A stretch of DNA of 64,000 nt, taken from assembly GCF_001293685.1 (NCBI RefSeq), contig NZ_BCAG01000003.1, positions 2,706,501-2,770,500 on the forward strand, in the 5' to 3' direction. Under the pieces are notes generated by a model that searched no databases, was not told the DNA's origin, and saw nothing but the letters and a program-made list of their open reading frames with translations. This document shows, in pieces, positions 27,121 through 35,875 of this stretch (position 1 is the first letter of the stretch; each line of letters begins with the position of its first letter). A program made the translations under genes and the position numbers. Origin of the DNA: Desulfatitalea tepidiphila. GTDB taxonomy: Bacteria > Desulfobacterota > Desulfobacteria > Desulfobacterales > Desulfosarcinaceae.

Positions 27121-27138
27121 ATAAGTAAAAATACTCAT
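27121..27138. promoter_or_regulatory. NarL-like inverted heptamer pair, site 2
   Basis: ATAAGTA-AAAA-TACTCAT has the same architecture as the site nine bases earlier, with both heptamers matching the NarL consensus. The two tandem palindromes together look like an operator for a LuxR/NarL-type regulator. Confidence 0.55.
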
Positions 27139-27250
27139 CTTTTTTGATGTGAAATGGAAATTAGTGCGAATTCCACGCGTCGCGTCTTTGGATTAGAAGA
27201 CTGACATGCCTTGAATGTGTCTAACTTGAACTTGGCATTGAGGGGGATGA

Positions 27251-27460
27251 ATGCAGGAAACGGAACGGTCAAACGGTATCCAGCAACTTGTGGAAAGATG
27301 GCGCACCGACTTCAAACGTCCCGAAAATACGAAATTCTACAATGAAATCGACTATAAAAAGGCCGAAAGAAAATACATCAAATGGTGCCTCGACGGGCGT
27401 GTGGAGAATTCCACCGATGGAAAGAAGCGCTCATCCATGTCCAAGGGGGGCCGTGCATGA
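27251..27460 (+). CDS. small hypothetical protein
   Basis: A 69-residue hydrophilic, basic protein (Trp- and Lys-rich: ERWRTDFKRPENTKFYNEID, then YKKAERKYIKWCLDGRV). AGGGGG lies just upstream of the ATG. It is preceded by two tandem NarL-like palindromes, and it is the only plus-strand gene between 23.6 and 36.4 kb, converging on the large hybrid kinase. The family is not recognised. The composition looks protein-like and the promoter region supports expression, but the call remains tentative. Confidence 0.5.
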   Translation: MQETERSNGIQQLVERWRTDFKRPENTKFYNEIDYKKAERKYIKWCLDGRVENSTDGKKRSSMSKGGRA

Positions 27461-27472
27461 ATACCGCTCGCT

Positions 27473-30430
27473 TCAACGAACCATTGGAGACGGTTCCATT
27501 TGGTTTTGATCCGAGCAGGCCGATCGGATGCTTTTGATCAGCTCTTCCGGGGAGACCTCCTTGGACAAGCAATCCCGGGCGCCGGCTTTTAACATCGCAT
27601 TTTTTATATTCGGATCCTGATGCATGGTGAGGCCGATAATGCATATAGCGGGAAATGACCGGCTGATTTCCATGGTCGCGTCGATGCCGTTCATCACCGG
27701 CATGCTGAAATCCATCAACACCACATCGGGTTTCAATTCGGCCGCCAATCGAAGCGCTTGCCGACCGTCGGCAGCCACACCCACGATATCGAAAAAATTT
27801 TGTTCTCCAAGTAATTTCGCCAAGCCATCGCGCATCAGATCGTGATCGTCGGCGAGAAGGACCCTTATGACACTTGATGTCTGGGAAGGCGGAAGTGGAA
27901 CAGGATGTCCCGCGCTTGCTGCCGGCAGGATTGGGCCGTCAACGGGCAGGGAGTTCGCATGGGATGCGCTGGGAACATCTCTGGGAACCCTCAATGTCAC
28001 GCGGAATCCACGGCCGGCCTCGCTCTCGACCTGCATGTAACCACCCAAAAATCTCACCCGCTCCTCGATGTCGAACAAGCCGAAGGATGTATTCTTCTCC
28101 CTCTTTTCACTCAACGCGCGCTCATCGCAACCCCGACCCTGATCCTTAACGGCGATCACCACCTGTGAACCATCTCCCTGCACTTCGACGGAGGCCGCTT
28201 TTTCGCCCGAGTGCTTGACGACGTTGAACAACAACTCCCGAATCGAGCGAATCAGCAGCGAGGAGAGCACCGAAGAGTGGATACAGGGGTCGGAGAGAAC
28301 ATCTATAGCCACATCCAGATCGTACATCTCTTTCATCTGCCGACGGAGATATTCCAGGCCGGTGAGAAAATCGTGTTGTGAATTCAAAGGCCTCAACTCA
28401 CGGGCCAGATTTCGGCAGCGATCGATGCCATCGCCGATCAGGCGAGTCATGGAGACCAGATTATGGGTAATCTCGCCCCCCTTCGCCAGCATGCTGAGTT
28501 TGAGCTTCAAATAGGCGAGCATCTGCTGGAAGTCGTCGTGGAGGACGCCGGCCAGGCGCTGGCGCTCGCTATCTTCCGCCTTGGACAGTTCCATGGCCAG
28601 TTGCTGGATGTACACGGCCCGCTGTTCGGCAAGCTTCGTGCGTTCGACGAGGGCTTTGTTGAGGTCGTTGAGCGTCTCCTGGTCTTGTTTGCTTTTGGTA
28701 ATGTCACTGACCAGTGCCATTATCTGGGCCGGGCCACCGGCGGGGTCCGGCAGCAGGGAGACAAACTTGTGGACCCAGATCGGATGGCCATCTTTGTGAA
28801 CATATCGATTTTCGACCTCGAAAAATGGGCGCGTTCCCTCCCTCAGACGTTCAATTTCCAACAGATTGGATTCCCGATCGTCCGGATGGAGGATATCGGA
28901 GACCGCAACACGCCGCAACTCCTTCTCCGTGTAGCCAAGCAGATGGCAGAAGGCCTGATTACACCGGATAAAACGCTCCTTTAAGTCGACCAACGCAATG
29001 CCGGTGGGTGCATTCTCGAATGCCTTGCGGAAACGCTCCTCGTCTCTGAGACGCTCTTCCTCAATTTGCTGACGCTCAGATTCGGCCCGTTTTCTCAGCA
29101 AGGTTTCCCAGATGGTCGGCGCCAATGATTCGAGCATCTCCTGTTCCATCGAACCATATCCGCCCTCGCGATTGGCCAGGGCGATCATGCCCACCAAACG
29201 ACCCTGGCGAAAAAAAGGCATGCTTAAAAATGAGTTGATCGTTGGATGACCGGCCGGAAACGGCGCATGGTTAACCCGGCCTGCAACGTCATTGATAAAA
29301 AACGCTTTACCCTCCTTTATCGTCGATCCATAGATAGACCGTTTCTGGAAATCCAGGGGAAGCCTGCCGTGGCCCTCTTTGTCGATCATTCGGCAGGCTT
29401 CACGTCCGGTTCGGCTGATCGCGATGTCGTGGAAGAGCCCGTCCGCGCCGACCTCTCCGATGAAGCCGATTCCACTTCCAGTGGATTCCTGGGCCGCGGC
29501 GATACAGACCTCACCGAGGGCCGCCTCGGTCGCCCCGCTTAGCGCCTGCTCGAAAATCCGATTGATTCCCTCGATCAGTTTGTTCTTATGGTACCTTTTC
29601 AACTCCGCCTGTTTGCGTTCGGTGATATCGATGGCATAGGTGAGACAGACGTCGCGGTCTATGGGAATCCACCACTTGTCCCAGAAGCGACCCTGAATGG
29701 CGATCTCCGGTGTCTCGATCGCCTCGCCTTTTTGGAACGCGTCTTTTACCCTGCAAAAGTGGCATTCACGCGCACTTTCGTCATTGACGTCACCATTGCC
29801 TCCCAATTTGAAGCGTCGCCAGCAATGGGTTCCCACCCGGGCGCCCATGCGCTGGGCAACCTGGTTGGCCGCCAGGACCATTCGATCCCGACGGATCATC
29901 ATGGCCGGATAAGGCAGGCTATCGAGCAGCAACTCGTTGAGCCTGGCGACTTTACGTAGATTCACCTTCAGTCGCCGCTCCCGGGCCGCCTGACTGATCA
30001 CGGCCGGCAGCAAGAGAAAAAAATCGGCGCTCTTGACGAGATAATCCTGAGCCCCGAGCTTCATGGCCTGCACCGCGATGCGCTCGTCACCCTGCCCGGT
30101 GATCATGATGACCGGGACATCGCTCCCCATCTCTTTGAGGCTGGCCAGAAATTCGATGCCGGTCATGCCCGGCATCAAAAAGTCGACCAGGATAATGTCG
30201 GGGGCGATGCTGTCCAGAGCGTTTATGCATTCGGCGGCATCGGATGCATGGCTCACGACGGTATCCGGCAGCTCTCTGCAGATCGCGCGTTTCATCAACT
30301 CATAATGAGCGTCTTCATCCTCGACGATCAACACCCTGATGGGACCTGAATCCAGCGTTGCCGGCGTCAACCCATCGGCGCTCCCGCCGGGTCCTGCGTG
30401 ACCCGAAGAGAGGATCGGTTGCGCATTCAT
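27473..30430 (-). CDS. hybrid sensor histidine kinase: REC-PAS-GAF-PAS-HisKA_3-HATPase-REC
   Basis: A 985-residue soluble kinase. The N-terminal receiver (about 30-150) has phosphoacceptor Asp83. A PAS-like region with a Cys pair (ECHFC) follows, then a GAF domain (about 290-470) and a PAS domain (about 500-620). The dimerisation box RLAGVLHDDFQQ is of the NarX/DegS (HisKA_3) class, and the ATPase domain has VKDQGRGCDE and a glycine-rich lid. The C-terminal receiver (about 855-975) has LLADDHD and LMDFSMPV but no HTH. AGGTGGGAGG precedes the ATG at 30430. NarX-type kinases usually phosphorylate NarL/LuxR-type regulators, and one is encoded at 36427. Confidence 0.9.
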   Translation of the reverse strand: MNAQPILSSGHAGPGGSADGLTPATLDSGPIRVLIVEDEDAHYELMKRAICRELPDTVVSHASDAAECINALDSIAPDIILVDFLMPGMTGIEFLASLKEMGSDVPVIMITGQGDERIAVQAMKLGAQDYLVKSADFFLLLPAVISQAARERRLKVNLRKVARLNELLLDSLPYPAMMIRRDRMVLAANQVAQRMGARVGTHCWRRFKLGGNGDVNDESARECHFCRVKDAFQKGEAIETPEIAIQGRFWDKWWIPIDRDVCLTYAIDITERKQAELKRYHKNKLIEGINRIFEQALSGATEAALGEVCIAAAQESTGSGIGFIGEVGADGLFHDIAISRTGREACRMIDKEGHGRLPLDFQKRSIYGSTIKEGKAFFINDVAGRVNHAPFPAGHPTINSFLSMPFFRQGRLVGMIALANREGGYGSMEQEMLESLAPTIWETLLRKRAESERQQIEEERLRDEERFRKAFENAPTGIALVDLKERFIRCNQAFCHLLGYTEKELRRVAVSDILHPDDRESNLLEIERLREGTRPFFEVENRYVHKDGHPIWVHKFVSLLPDPAGGPAQIMALVSDITKSKQDQETLNDLNKALVERTKLAEQRAVYIQQLAMELSKAEDSERQRLAGVLHDDFQQMLAYLKLKLSMLAKGGEITHNLVSMTRLIGDGIDRCRNLARELRPLNSQHDFLTGLEYLRRQMKEMYDLDVAIDVLSDPCIHSSVLSSLLIRSIRELLFNVVKHSGEKAASVEVQGDGSQVVIAVKDQGRGCDERALSEKREKNTSFGLFDIEERVRFLGGYMQVESEAGRGFRVTLRVPRDVPSASHANSLPVDGPILPAASAGHPVPLPPSQTSSVIRVLLADDHDLMRDGLAKLLGEQNFFDIVGVAADGRQALRLAAELKPDVVLMDFSMPVMNGIDATMEISRSFPAICIIGLTMHQDPNIKNAMLKAGARDCLSKEVSPEELIKSIRSACSDQNQMEPSPMVR

Positions 30431-30489
30431 GGCCTCCCACCTCCTTGTCCGAAAAGACACCCCCTTAGGTCCGCTCCAAAATATGCCTG

Positions 30490-30939
30490 TCAAGCATCGA
30501 TCGCGGGTGATTCATTGAGAATCATCCAGTAAAAATCGATCTGACGGATCTTCTCCTCAAACTCCTTGAACCCCACCGGTTTGGTGAGATAGCTGTTGGC
30601 GTATTGACCGTATGCGCGGGCCATATCCTCCTCCCGCTCCGAGGTGGTCAACATAATCACCGGGATCTGCCGGAGACTGGGGTGGGCTTTGATCTGGGTC
30701 AACACCTCGACACCGTCGATGCCGGGTAGCTTGATATCCAGCAGCACCAACCCCGGGGTAGGATATTTCTCTTTGTCGGCATACTTGCCCCGATTGAGAA
30801 GATAATCAAGGGCCTGTTCGCCATCACCCACGATGTCGACCCGGTTGGCATTTCCTGATTTGCGAATGGCACGGCAGGTGAGTTGGGCGTGGGCCTCTTC
30901 ATCTTCGACGATCAAAATGCTAGCCGGTTGACAGCTCAT
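30490..30939 (-). CDS. Rcp1-like single-domain response regulator
   Basis: A 149-residue receiver protein of the type paired with bacteriophytochrome-like kinases: ILIVEDEEAHAQLTCRA, phosphoacceptor Asp68 (LVLLDIKLPGIDG), Thr-Thr in VIMLTTSERE and SYLTKPVGF with the conserved Lys. There is no output domain. Its ATG overlaps the TGA of the upstream kinase gene (ATGA), so the two are translationally coupled and form a cognate pair. AAAGGAG is present upstream. The hybrid kinase gene follows after 59 bases, probably in the same transcript. Confidence 0.9.
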   Translation of the reverse strand: MSCQPASILIVEDEEAHAQLTCRAIRKSGNANRVDIVGDGEQALDYLLNRGKYADKEKYPTPGLVLLDIKLPGIDGVEVLTQIKAHPSLRQIPVIMLTTSEREEDMARAYGQYANSYLTKPVGFKEFEEKIRQIDFYWMILNESPAIDA

Positions 30940-32645
30940 TCGGTCTCCTTTTTCTCAAATGTAAAATAAAATGTAGTTCCCTTGCCCAACTCGGAAGTCA
31001 GCCAGATTCTACCTCCATGATGCTCGATAATGCGCTTGACAATGGCCAGGCCGATGCCGGTGCCTTCACCGGCCTGCTTTGCGGCTGGCAACCGCTCGAA
31101 TATCTGAAATATTTTGTCATAGTATCTCTGGTCGATGCCGATACCGTTGTCGCGCACCCAAAACACGTTTCGCCCATTTTGTTCCGTGCACCTGATGTCG
31201 ATGCGCGGTTCGGGGTTGTCCCTGCCGAGATACTTTATTGCGTTCGACAGAAGGTTATATATCACTTGTTCGACTCGTTTTCGATCCCCATGAACAGCGG
31301 GAAGATCCTGCTGGACGTTGACGATGACGCCGCGCGCCTCGATCTGAGTTTGCAAGGTGGCAATGGCTTCGTTAACGGCCAGCGACATGGAAAATGTCGT
31401 CTTGGGCGACTCCAACCGCCCGATACGGGAATAGTTGAGCAATTCACTGATGAGCTGCTCCATTTTACGTGCCGCATTGCTCATGTGGCTCAGGTACTGA
31501 TCGCCGACTTCTGAAATCGATGCGCTGAAGTCTTCGCGCAATGCGCCAATGAATCCTTCGATGGTCACAATGGGCGTCTTCAGGTCGTGGGAAACCGTAT
31601 ACACGAAAGACTCCAACTCCGCATTTTTGGATGTGAGCTCCTCCAGCAGCGCTTGGAGTTTTTGTTCGTTTTCCCGCAACGCAGCCTGGGCGTCTTTGCG
31701 CTCGTTCACCTCGACGATGGCCTGGTCACGGGATCTCTTGTACATTTCGATCCGCTGGAGCAGAAGATGCAGGAGCAGGGAAAGCGCGGCGGCCAGCGTC
31801 AAGCCGAAAGCCAGGAAGCCGACATTCATATCTAACGCATTCGAACGCGCCGCCTGGTTCAGGGTCAGCTGGACGGTCCATGTTTTTGAACCGAAACGCA
31901 CCGCTCGAACCGCCTGTGGGACTGCAGATGGTTCCTGCGTTTGCATATCCGTTTGAATCTGGCCGGGGCTGCCGTGCTGGAAAACAATCCGGGCTTGCTC
32001 GGATACGCTCACATTAAAATCATTCAAAACCTCTCTGGTCAGGCTGAGCATCATAATCTTGTGGACTGAAAAGAAACCGCCCAAATAACCTTGCAAGTCG
32101 TTTTTCATCATCAAAGCGCGCACAGCAGAAAAACCGGCGAGGTCTTGCTGCAGGGGAGCACAAGGTGTCATGACCAGATCGGTTTCGATTCCATCATATG
32201 CACCAACCGTCCCGTTTCGCGAAGAGAGGTGCCGCGTCACCGAACCCACATCTATCCCGGCCGTATCGACATCCTCGGGGAACACCCATCGGATCGTTCC
32301 CGATGGATCGATCCAGAAGATGTTTGCATAACCCGGATAATTCTCGTGCAGGGCAGCGGCGAATCCTTGAAAACGATGATGGCTGAAATCAGGCGGATCT
32401 CTTTCCACCCATCTGTCGGCCATCAACTCGAGGGAGGCGAGGCGTGCATTCATTAGGCCTTCGACACGAATGCGCACCTGTTCGGCGGAGGTTTCGATAT
32501 ACCGCAATATCAATTCGCGGTCATGGATGTTTTGATGCTGCCACAGCAATAGGGCGATCGTGGCCAGAACAGCAAACGCGGACAGTGGAATCCAGATTTT
32601 GTTGCGGATGGCGGATTGCATGGCGAAATTGGGCATAGAGGTCAT
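30936..32645 (-). CDS. membrane sensor histidine kinase with CHASE-like periplasmic domain
   Basis: A 569-residue kinase. Helix 1 (about residues 18-36) and helix 2 (about 275-297) flank a periplasmic CHASE-like sensor (NYPGYANIFWIDPSGTIRWVFPE region). A coiled coil then leads to HisKA with the phosphoacceptor in VSHDLKTPI, and to a HATPase domain with YNLLSNAIKYL, WVRDNGIGID and GEGTGIGLAIVK. This is the class of kinase that partners with Rcp1-like receivers, as the next gene encodes. The start is uncertain among three nearby ATGs. A strong hairpin-T-run lies only 34 bases upstream of the start. Confidence 0.9.
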   Translation of the reverse strand: MTSMPNFAMQSAIRNKIWIPLSAFAVLATIALLLWQHQNIHDRELILRYIETSAEQVRIRVEGLMNARLASLELMADRWVERDPPDFSHHRFQGFAAALHENYPGYANIFWIDPSGTIRWVFPEDVDTAGIDVGSVTRHLSSRNGTVGAYDGIETDLVMTPCAPLQQDLAGFSAVRALMMKNDLQGYLGGFFSVHKIMMLSLTREVLNDFNVSVSEQARIVFQHGSPGQIQTDMQTQEPSAVPQAVRAVRFGSKTWTVQLTLNQAARSNALDMNVGFLAFGLTLAAALSLLLHLLLQRIEMYKRSRDQAIVEVNERKDAQAALRENEQKLQALLEELTSKNAELESFVYTVSHDLKTPIVTIEGFIGALREDFSASISEVGDQYLSHMSNAARKMEQLISELLNYSRIGRLESPKTTFSMSLAVNEAIATLQTQIEARGVIVNVQQDLPAVHGDRKRVEQVIYNLLSNAIKYLGRDNPEPRIDIRCTEQNGRNVFWVRDNGIGIDQRYYDKIFQIFERLPAAKQAGEGTGIGLAIVKRIIEHHGGRIWLTSELGKGTTFYFTFEKKETE

Positions 32646-32678
32646 AGTCAGGTATCATCATTTTTAGACGCTGCTGAC

Positions 32679-32710
32679 AAAAAAATCAACATGCACGATT
32701 GTGCATGTTG
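32679..32710 (-). terminator. intrinsic terminator or attenuator directly upstream of the CHASE kinase gene
   Basis: On the minus strand a perfect 10-bp stem CAACATGCAC/GTGCATGTTG with a 4-base loop is followed, after one base, by a run of seven T residues (plus-strand A run 32679-32685). It ends 34 bases before the kinase start codon. It either ends a short transcript from the 32.7-33.0 kb gap or attenuates expression of the kinase operon. Confidence 0.75.
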
Positions 32711-33030
32711 GAGGTGCCGTCAATGCCAAATGGGATTGACACAAGCCTATTGTCACGAGGACAGCCCGGCCCCGTCATATTCCCGCCTTGACCTGCGTTG
32801 GACTGGATATCTTCGAAAAAGCACCCGCACGATGCACATAGCACATTCCGCTTGAAATCGATTCAAGGCGTTGGATCAGACATCGTCAAATCGAACTCGA
32901 AATTCTGAAATAAAACCTGGATTATTCACAACCATGCAGTTTATAAATCCATAAAAACACCCAAAATTTATTTTTCATATGGGTAAAAATACCTAATCGG
33001 CAAGTGGTGGCCGTAATCCGTAATGCGGCG
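32711..33030. other. 320-base gene-free stretch between the disrupted kinase and the CHASE kinase
   Basis: Only very short frames (about 18-23 codons) are open here. The left end is the terminator hairpin at 32679-32710 and the right end carries NarL-like site 3 at 32979-32996. Read on the minus strand the interval has the layout of a short non-coding transcript, but no good -10/-35 pair was found, so no RNA gene is called. Confidence 0.4.
32979..32996. promoter_or_regulatory. NarL-like inverted heptamer pair, site 3
   Basis: ATGGGTA-AAAA-TACCTAA: the left heptamer and spacer length are identical to site 1 and only the last base of the right heptamer departs from consensus. The preceding CAT is also shared with site 1. 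It lies upstream of the CHASE kinase operon on the minus strand. Confidence 0.5.
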
Positions 33031-33879
33031 TCATGCGCTTCCAAGGGGAAGGTCGACAAGGATTCGGGTACCTTTGCCGGAACGACTTTCAATGGTCAAC
33101 CGGGCGCCAATCATGCGTGCGCGGACCTGCATGACGGCCAGCCCCATGCCCTTCAGACTGCCCGGCGACCTATCCGGACCGGGATGACCGAATCCCTTGC
33201 CGTTGTCCTCGATCAAGGTTCTTAAGCGGTCCTTGGTTTCAAAGGCCCTGATGGTCACTTGGGTTGCGTCGGCGTGCCTGTTCGCATTGTCCAATGCCTC
33301 CTGGACGATACGAAACAAAGCGATCTGAGTTTCCCGTTTGGAAACCTTTATCAGGGGCTCCAGGTCGGTTTCGATCCGCACGGATGAAAACTCAGAATGT
33401 TCCCGCACCATCTGCCGCAATCCCGCCACGAGACCCAAAACTTCGAGAGAGGAAGGGATCAACTCACGCATTATTCTTCGGACGTCATCGATAATGTGAT
33501 CTGCAAAGGCCTCCAGCTTTAGACACAGCTGCTGCAAGTCACCCTGGTCGATATTCAGGTTCTTTTTAATCTCGCCCAGCCGCAGTTTGAGGACGTTGAG
33601 GTCCTGCCCGATCTGATCGTGCAACGCCAAGGCTACCCGGTGACGCTCCTCTTCCTGAGCGTTTAGAAGATGGACGACCAGTCTACCCTGTTCTTCCAAG
33701 GTCTTCTCCAGGCACTGGTCCAGGAACTGCAATGTGGAAGATATATGCACCTGCTCGCTCATATCCAGAATCACCGCCCGGTATTCATATCCGGCCTGAT
33801 GGGTTTGGGGCAGATATTGCAGCTGGACCTGAACCGGAAAGCTACGCCCGCCGTTCCGTTCCATTTTGAAATCGGCCAT
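33031..33879 (-). CDS. NarX-type (HisKA_3) histidine kinase, C-terminal part of a frame-disrupted gene
   Basis: A 282-residue frame beginning inside what looks like the end of a PAS domain (NGGRSFPVQVQLQYLPQ). It then has the HisKA_3 box VALALHDQIGQDL with His87 and a HATPase domain (LFRIVQEALDNANRHA, IEDNGKGFG, GLAVMQVRAR). The kinase core is intact. Its ATG has no convincing Shine-Dalgarno and lies within a second frame (33771-34067) that encodes the matching N-terminal helix, so the gene appears split by a frameshift with loss of most of the PAS domain. It could still be expressed as a soluble kinase core. Confidence 0.7.
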   Translation of the reverse strand: MADFKMERNGGRSFPVQVQLQYLPQTHQAGYEYRAVILDMSEQVHISSTLQFLDQCLEKTLEEQGRLVVHLLNAQEEERHRVALALHDQIGQDLNVLKLRLGEIKKNLNIDQGDLQQLCLKLEAFADHIIDDVRRIMRELIPSSLEVLGLVAGLRQMVREHSEFSSVRIETDLEPLIKVSKRETQIALFRIVQEALDNANRHADATQVTIRAFETKDRLRTLIEDNGKGFGHPGPDRSPGSLKGMGLAVMQVRARMIGARLTIESRSGKGTRILVDLPLGSA

Positions 33880-34067
33880 AAGCGGCTTTCGGCCAATTCA
33901 GAATTCTTCTTCTCCAGTTCAATTTGAAGGAGATGAATTTCACTCATGAGTGAGTCAATATCCTGCCTTAAGGATTCCTTCAAATGTTCGCCGATGTTGG
34001 CGGCTGCAAGCGCATCTGATTTTCGACGCAGCTCGGTCCAGCTATCTTTGTCAATGGGGTGGCTCAT
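33771..34067 (-). pseudogene. N-terminal part of the frame-disrupted NarX-type kinase
   Basis: The frame starting MSHPIDKDSWTELRR at 34067 (weak GAGCAGGG upstream) encodes a Leu/Glu-rich coiled coil (HLLQIELEKKNSELAESR) typical of the segment preceding PAS domains in cytoplasmic LuxR-pathway kinases. After this point the reading frame runs into unrelated sequence, while the PAS-end and kinase sequence continues in another frame from 33879. A frameshift near 33880 is the simplest explanation. Confidence 0.55.
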
Positions 34068-34242
34068 GAATACCCTGCTCCGTGCGGATCGGTTCGAGAT
34101 AAAAGTTTCGCCACAACAACTACCCACTGTTTCATGCCGACATTGCGCACATGTTGATGATCCAATGTTACGGCGCCGTCCGGCAACGACTTTCTGAATG
34201 GCCCTCATTTTTATCTAATACCCTTTTTTGAAAACGATTTTT

Positions 34243-34260
34243 ATACATAGAACTACCCAT
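34243..34260. promoter_or_regulatory. degenerate NarL-like heptamer pair, site 4
   Basis: ATACATA-GAAC-TACCCAT: the right heptamer is a perfect TACYYMT; the left departs at two positions, with the same 4-base spacing as the other three sites. It lies about 180 bases upstream of the disrupted kinase gene. Confidence 0.35.
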
Positions 34261-34636
34261 TTGCGGCCGTCCCGAGTGGATGGTTTTACCGATTGGTACG
34301 GCCCTTTGAAAAAACTTCTTCAATCTTTTCTTTGACTTGGACTATCCACTGTTTCGCACTGTCTTAAGGCCGGGTGAATGGATACCCTGGTTCGATATCC
34401 GCGAAAGCGAACAGGAAGTTTTCTTGCAGGCCGAAAACCTGGGATGAGATGCCAGTCATCTGTCCGTCGAGAGATCCGGAAATCTACTCACCATCAAGGG
34501 AAGGATGGGAAGACCAGAGATAGGGCCCTGGAGCTGGCGCTGACCAAAAAGAGGGAATCCAAGGAGCAAAAAATAGAAATTGAGTCAATGTCATCATGTT
34601 GAAATAAATATTGACCGAAAACGCCTCGATCAATGG
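34261..34636. other. gene-poor stretch between the disrupted kinase and the AdoMet synthetase gene
   Basis: The only sizeable frame (34378-34602, plus) lacks a convincing Shine-Dalgarno and has a low-complexity basic composition; I do not call it. No strong terminator was found. Confidence 0.4.
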
Positions 34637-35875
34637 TCAACACACGCTGAACAGGCCTTGGGCCAGTTGGTCGCTGAAATTCGGAATGCCATGCAGGTGT
34701 TCCTCAACGATCTCGATCGCAGCGGCAGACATTTCCGGTGCCGAGGTATCCGGGCTTAAAGCCACCTGCACCGATGCCAGCATCGGTTGATCTATGGGTG
34801 ATCCGATGCGGCTGCACAGCCATACATAGACCTCCGCGAGACCGGAAATGCGCCGGTAAATATCTTCTGCTATGCGATGGGTCAGCATGCTGTAGATTTT
34901 GCCCACATGGCTGATGGGGTTTTTCCCTGCCGTAGCTTCATTGCCGCACGGCCGATTGAGTGCGATCAGACCATTTGCCCGGTTTCCGCGCCCGACCTGT
35001 CCGCCATCGGCCCCATCGGCCGAGGTCCCTAAAACCGTGAGATACATGCCGGCCGCTCCCCTGGCAGGGTCGTCCAATGTATTGATGGCAACGGATATAC
35101 GGTCCAAAGCCTGCATTTTTGGCGAAAGATATTTTTCCAGGCAAAACTGGATCTCCCGTTTGCGTTCGAAATAGAAGCGCTCGTTGGGAATATGGCGGTC
35201 CACAAACGCCATGGCCACGGTGAGCTCCAGTTTACGGCCGCGACGGCAGCCCATGATTTTGACATCTTCTCCGCTTTCGGGGAATTGATGCTTGAAGAGA
35301 GCTGAATTGAGGAAATTCTCGGCGTCCAACACCATCTGTTCGGTCTCCGTAAGCGGGGCATAGCCGACGGCCGCCGATGTGTCATTGGCGCCGATGGTTT
35401 GCCGTTCGAAAATATCACTCAACTGCATTGATCCATGGCGAAGTTCGTTTTGAATGATCAGATGGCGATCGAACTCCACGAAGCGAAGGTTTTTCCGGCA
35501 CCAATGGCTGACCGTGTCGAACACGATCGCATCCACATCGATGGGCGTGCCCCGATAAAGACTTGTGGCGCGGTCGCCGATGACCAACCGCATGGGTTCT
35601 ACGATACGTCCCCCGCCGATCCGGGGTTCTGATAAGCCGGCCACAAGCAAGCCTTTGTCGATGTTGTGATGCATTACGCGGCCGAAATGATGCTGATAGG
35701 CTCGGCACAGGGCCACGGAAATTTTCTCGTGAATGGCGTCGCAAATCGTGTCCGGGTGGCCGAGTCCTTTGCGTTCGACAATTTCGGTTTCCTGCTGGGC
35801 CACAGGGCTACGGGAAACCGTTTCAACCGTTACGTCAGTGGTTGGAGATACCTTGGAACGCGACCGGGAATTCAT
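34637..35875 (-). CDS. S-adenosylmethionine synthetase, archaeal type (PF01941)
   Basis: A 412-residue enzyme expected to make AdoMet from methionine and ATP. It belongs to the archaeal-type MAT family, not the usual bacterial MetK: it has RKGLGHPDTICDAI near the N-terminus, HHNIDKGLLVAG, and GTSADGADGGQVGRGNRANG followed by AGKNPISHVGKIY. AAGGAGATTA before the ATG at 35875 fixes the start; a longer frame adds 13 residues with no support. It is a lone gene inside a signalling island, separated by more than 500 bases from the next gene on either side. Horizontal acquisition, or a specialised role beside a normal metK elsewhere, is likely. Confidence 0.88.
   Translation of the reverse strand: MNSRSRSKVSPTTDVTVETVSRSPVAQQETEIVERKGLGHPDTICDAIHEKISVALCRAYQHHFGRVMHHNIDKGLLVAGLSEPRIGGGRIVEPMRLVIGDRATSLYRGTPIDVDAIVFDTVSHWCRKNLRFVEFDRHLIIQNELRHGSMQLSDIFERQTIGANDTSAAVGYAPLTETEQMVLDAENFLNSALFKHQFPESGEDVKIMGCRRGRKLELTVAMAFVDRHIPNERFYFERKREIQFCLEKYLSPKMQALDRISVAINTLDDPARGAAGMYLTVLGTSADGADGGQVGRGNRANGLIALNRPCGNEATAGKNPISHVGKIYSMLTHRIAEDIYRRISGLAEVYVWLCSRIGSPIDQPMLASVQVALSPDTSAPEMSAAAIEIVEEHLHGIPNFSDQLAQGLFSVC

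Noticed and set aside
34378-34602. 74-codon plus-strand frame
   Set aside because: Basic low-complexity composition, weak start context and no relation to its neighbours.
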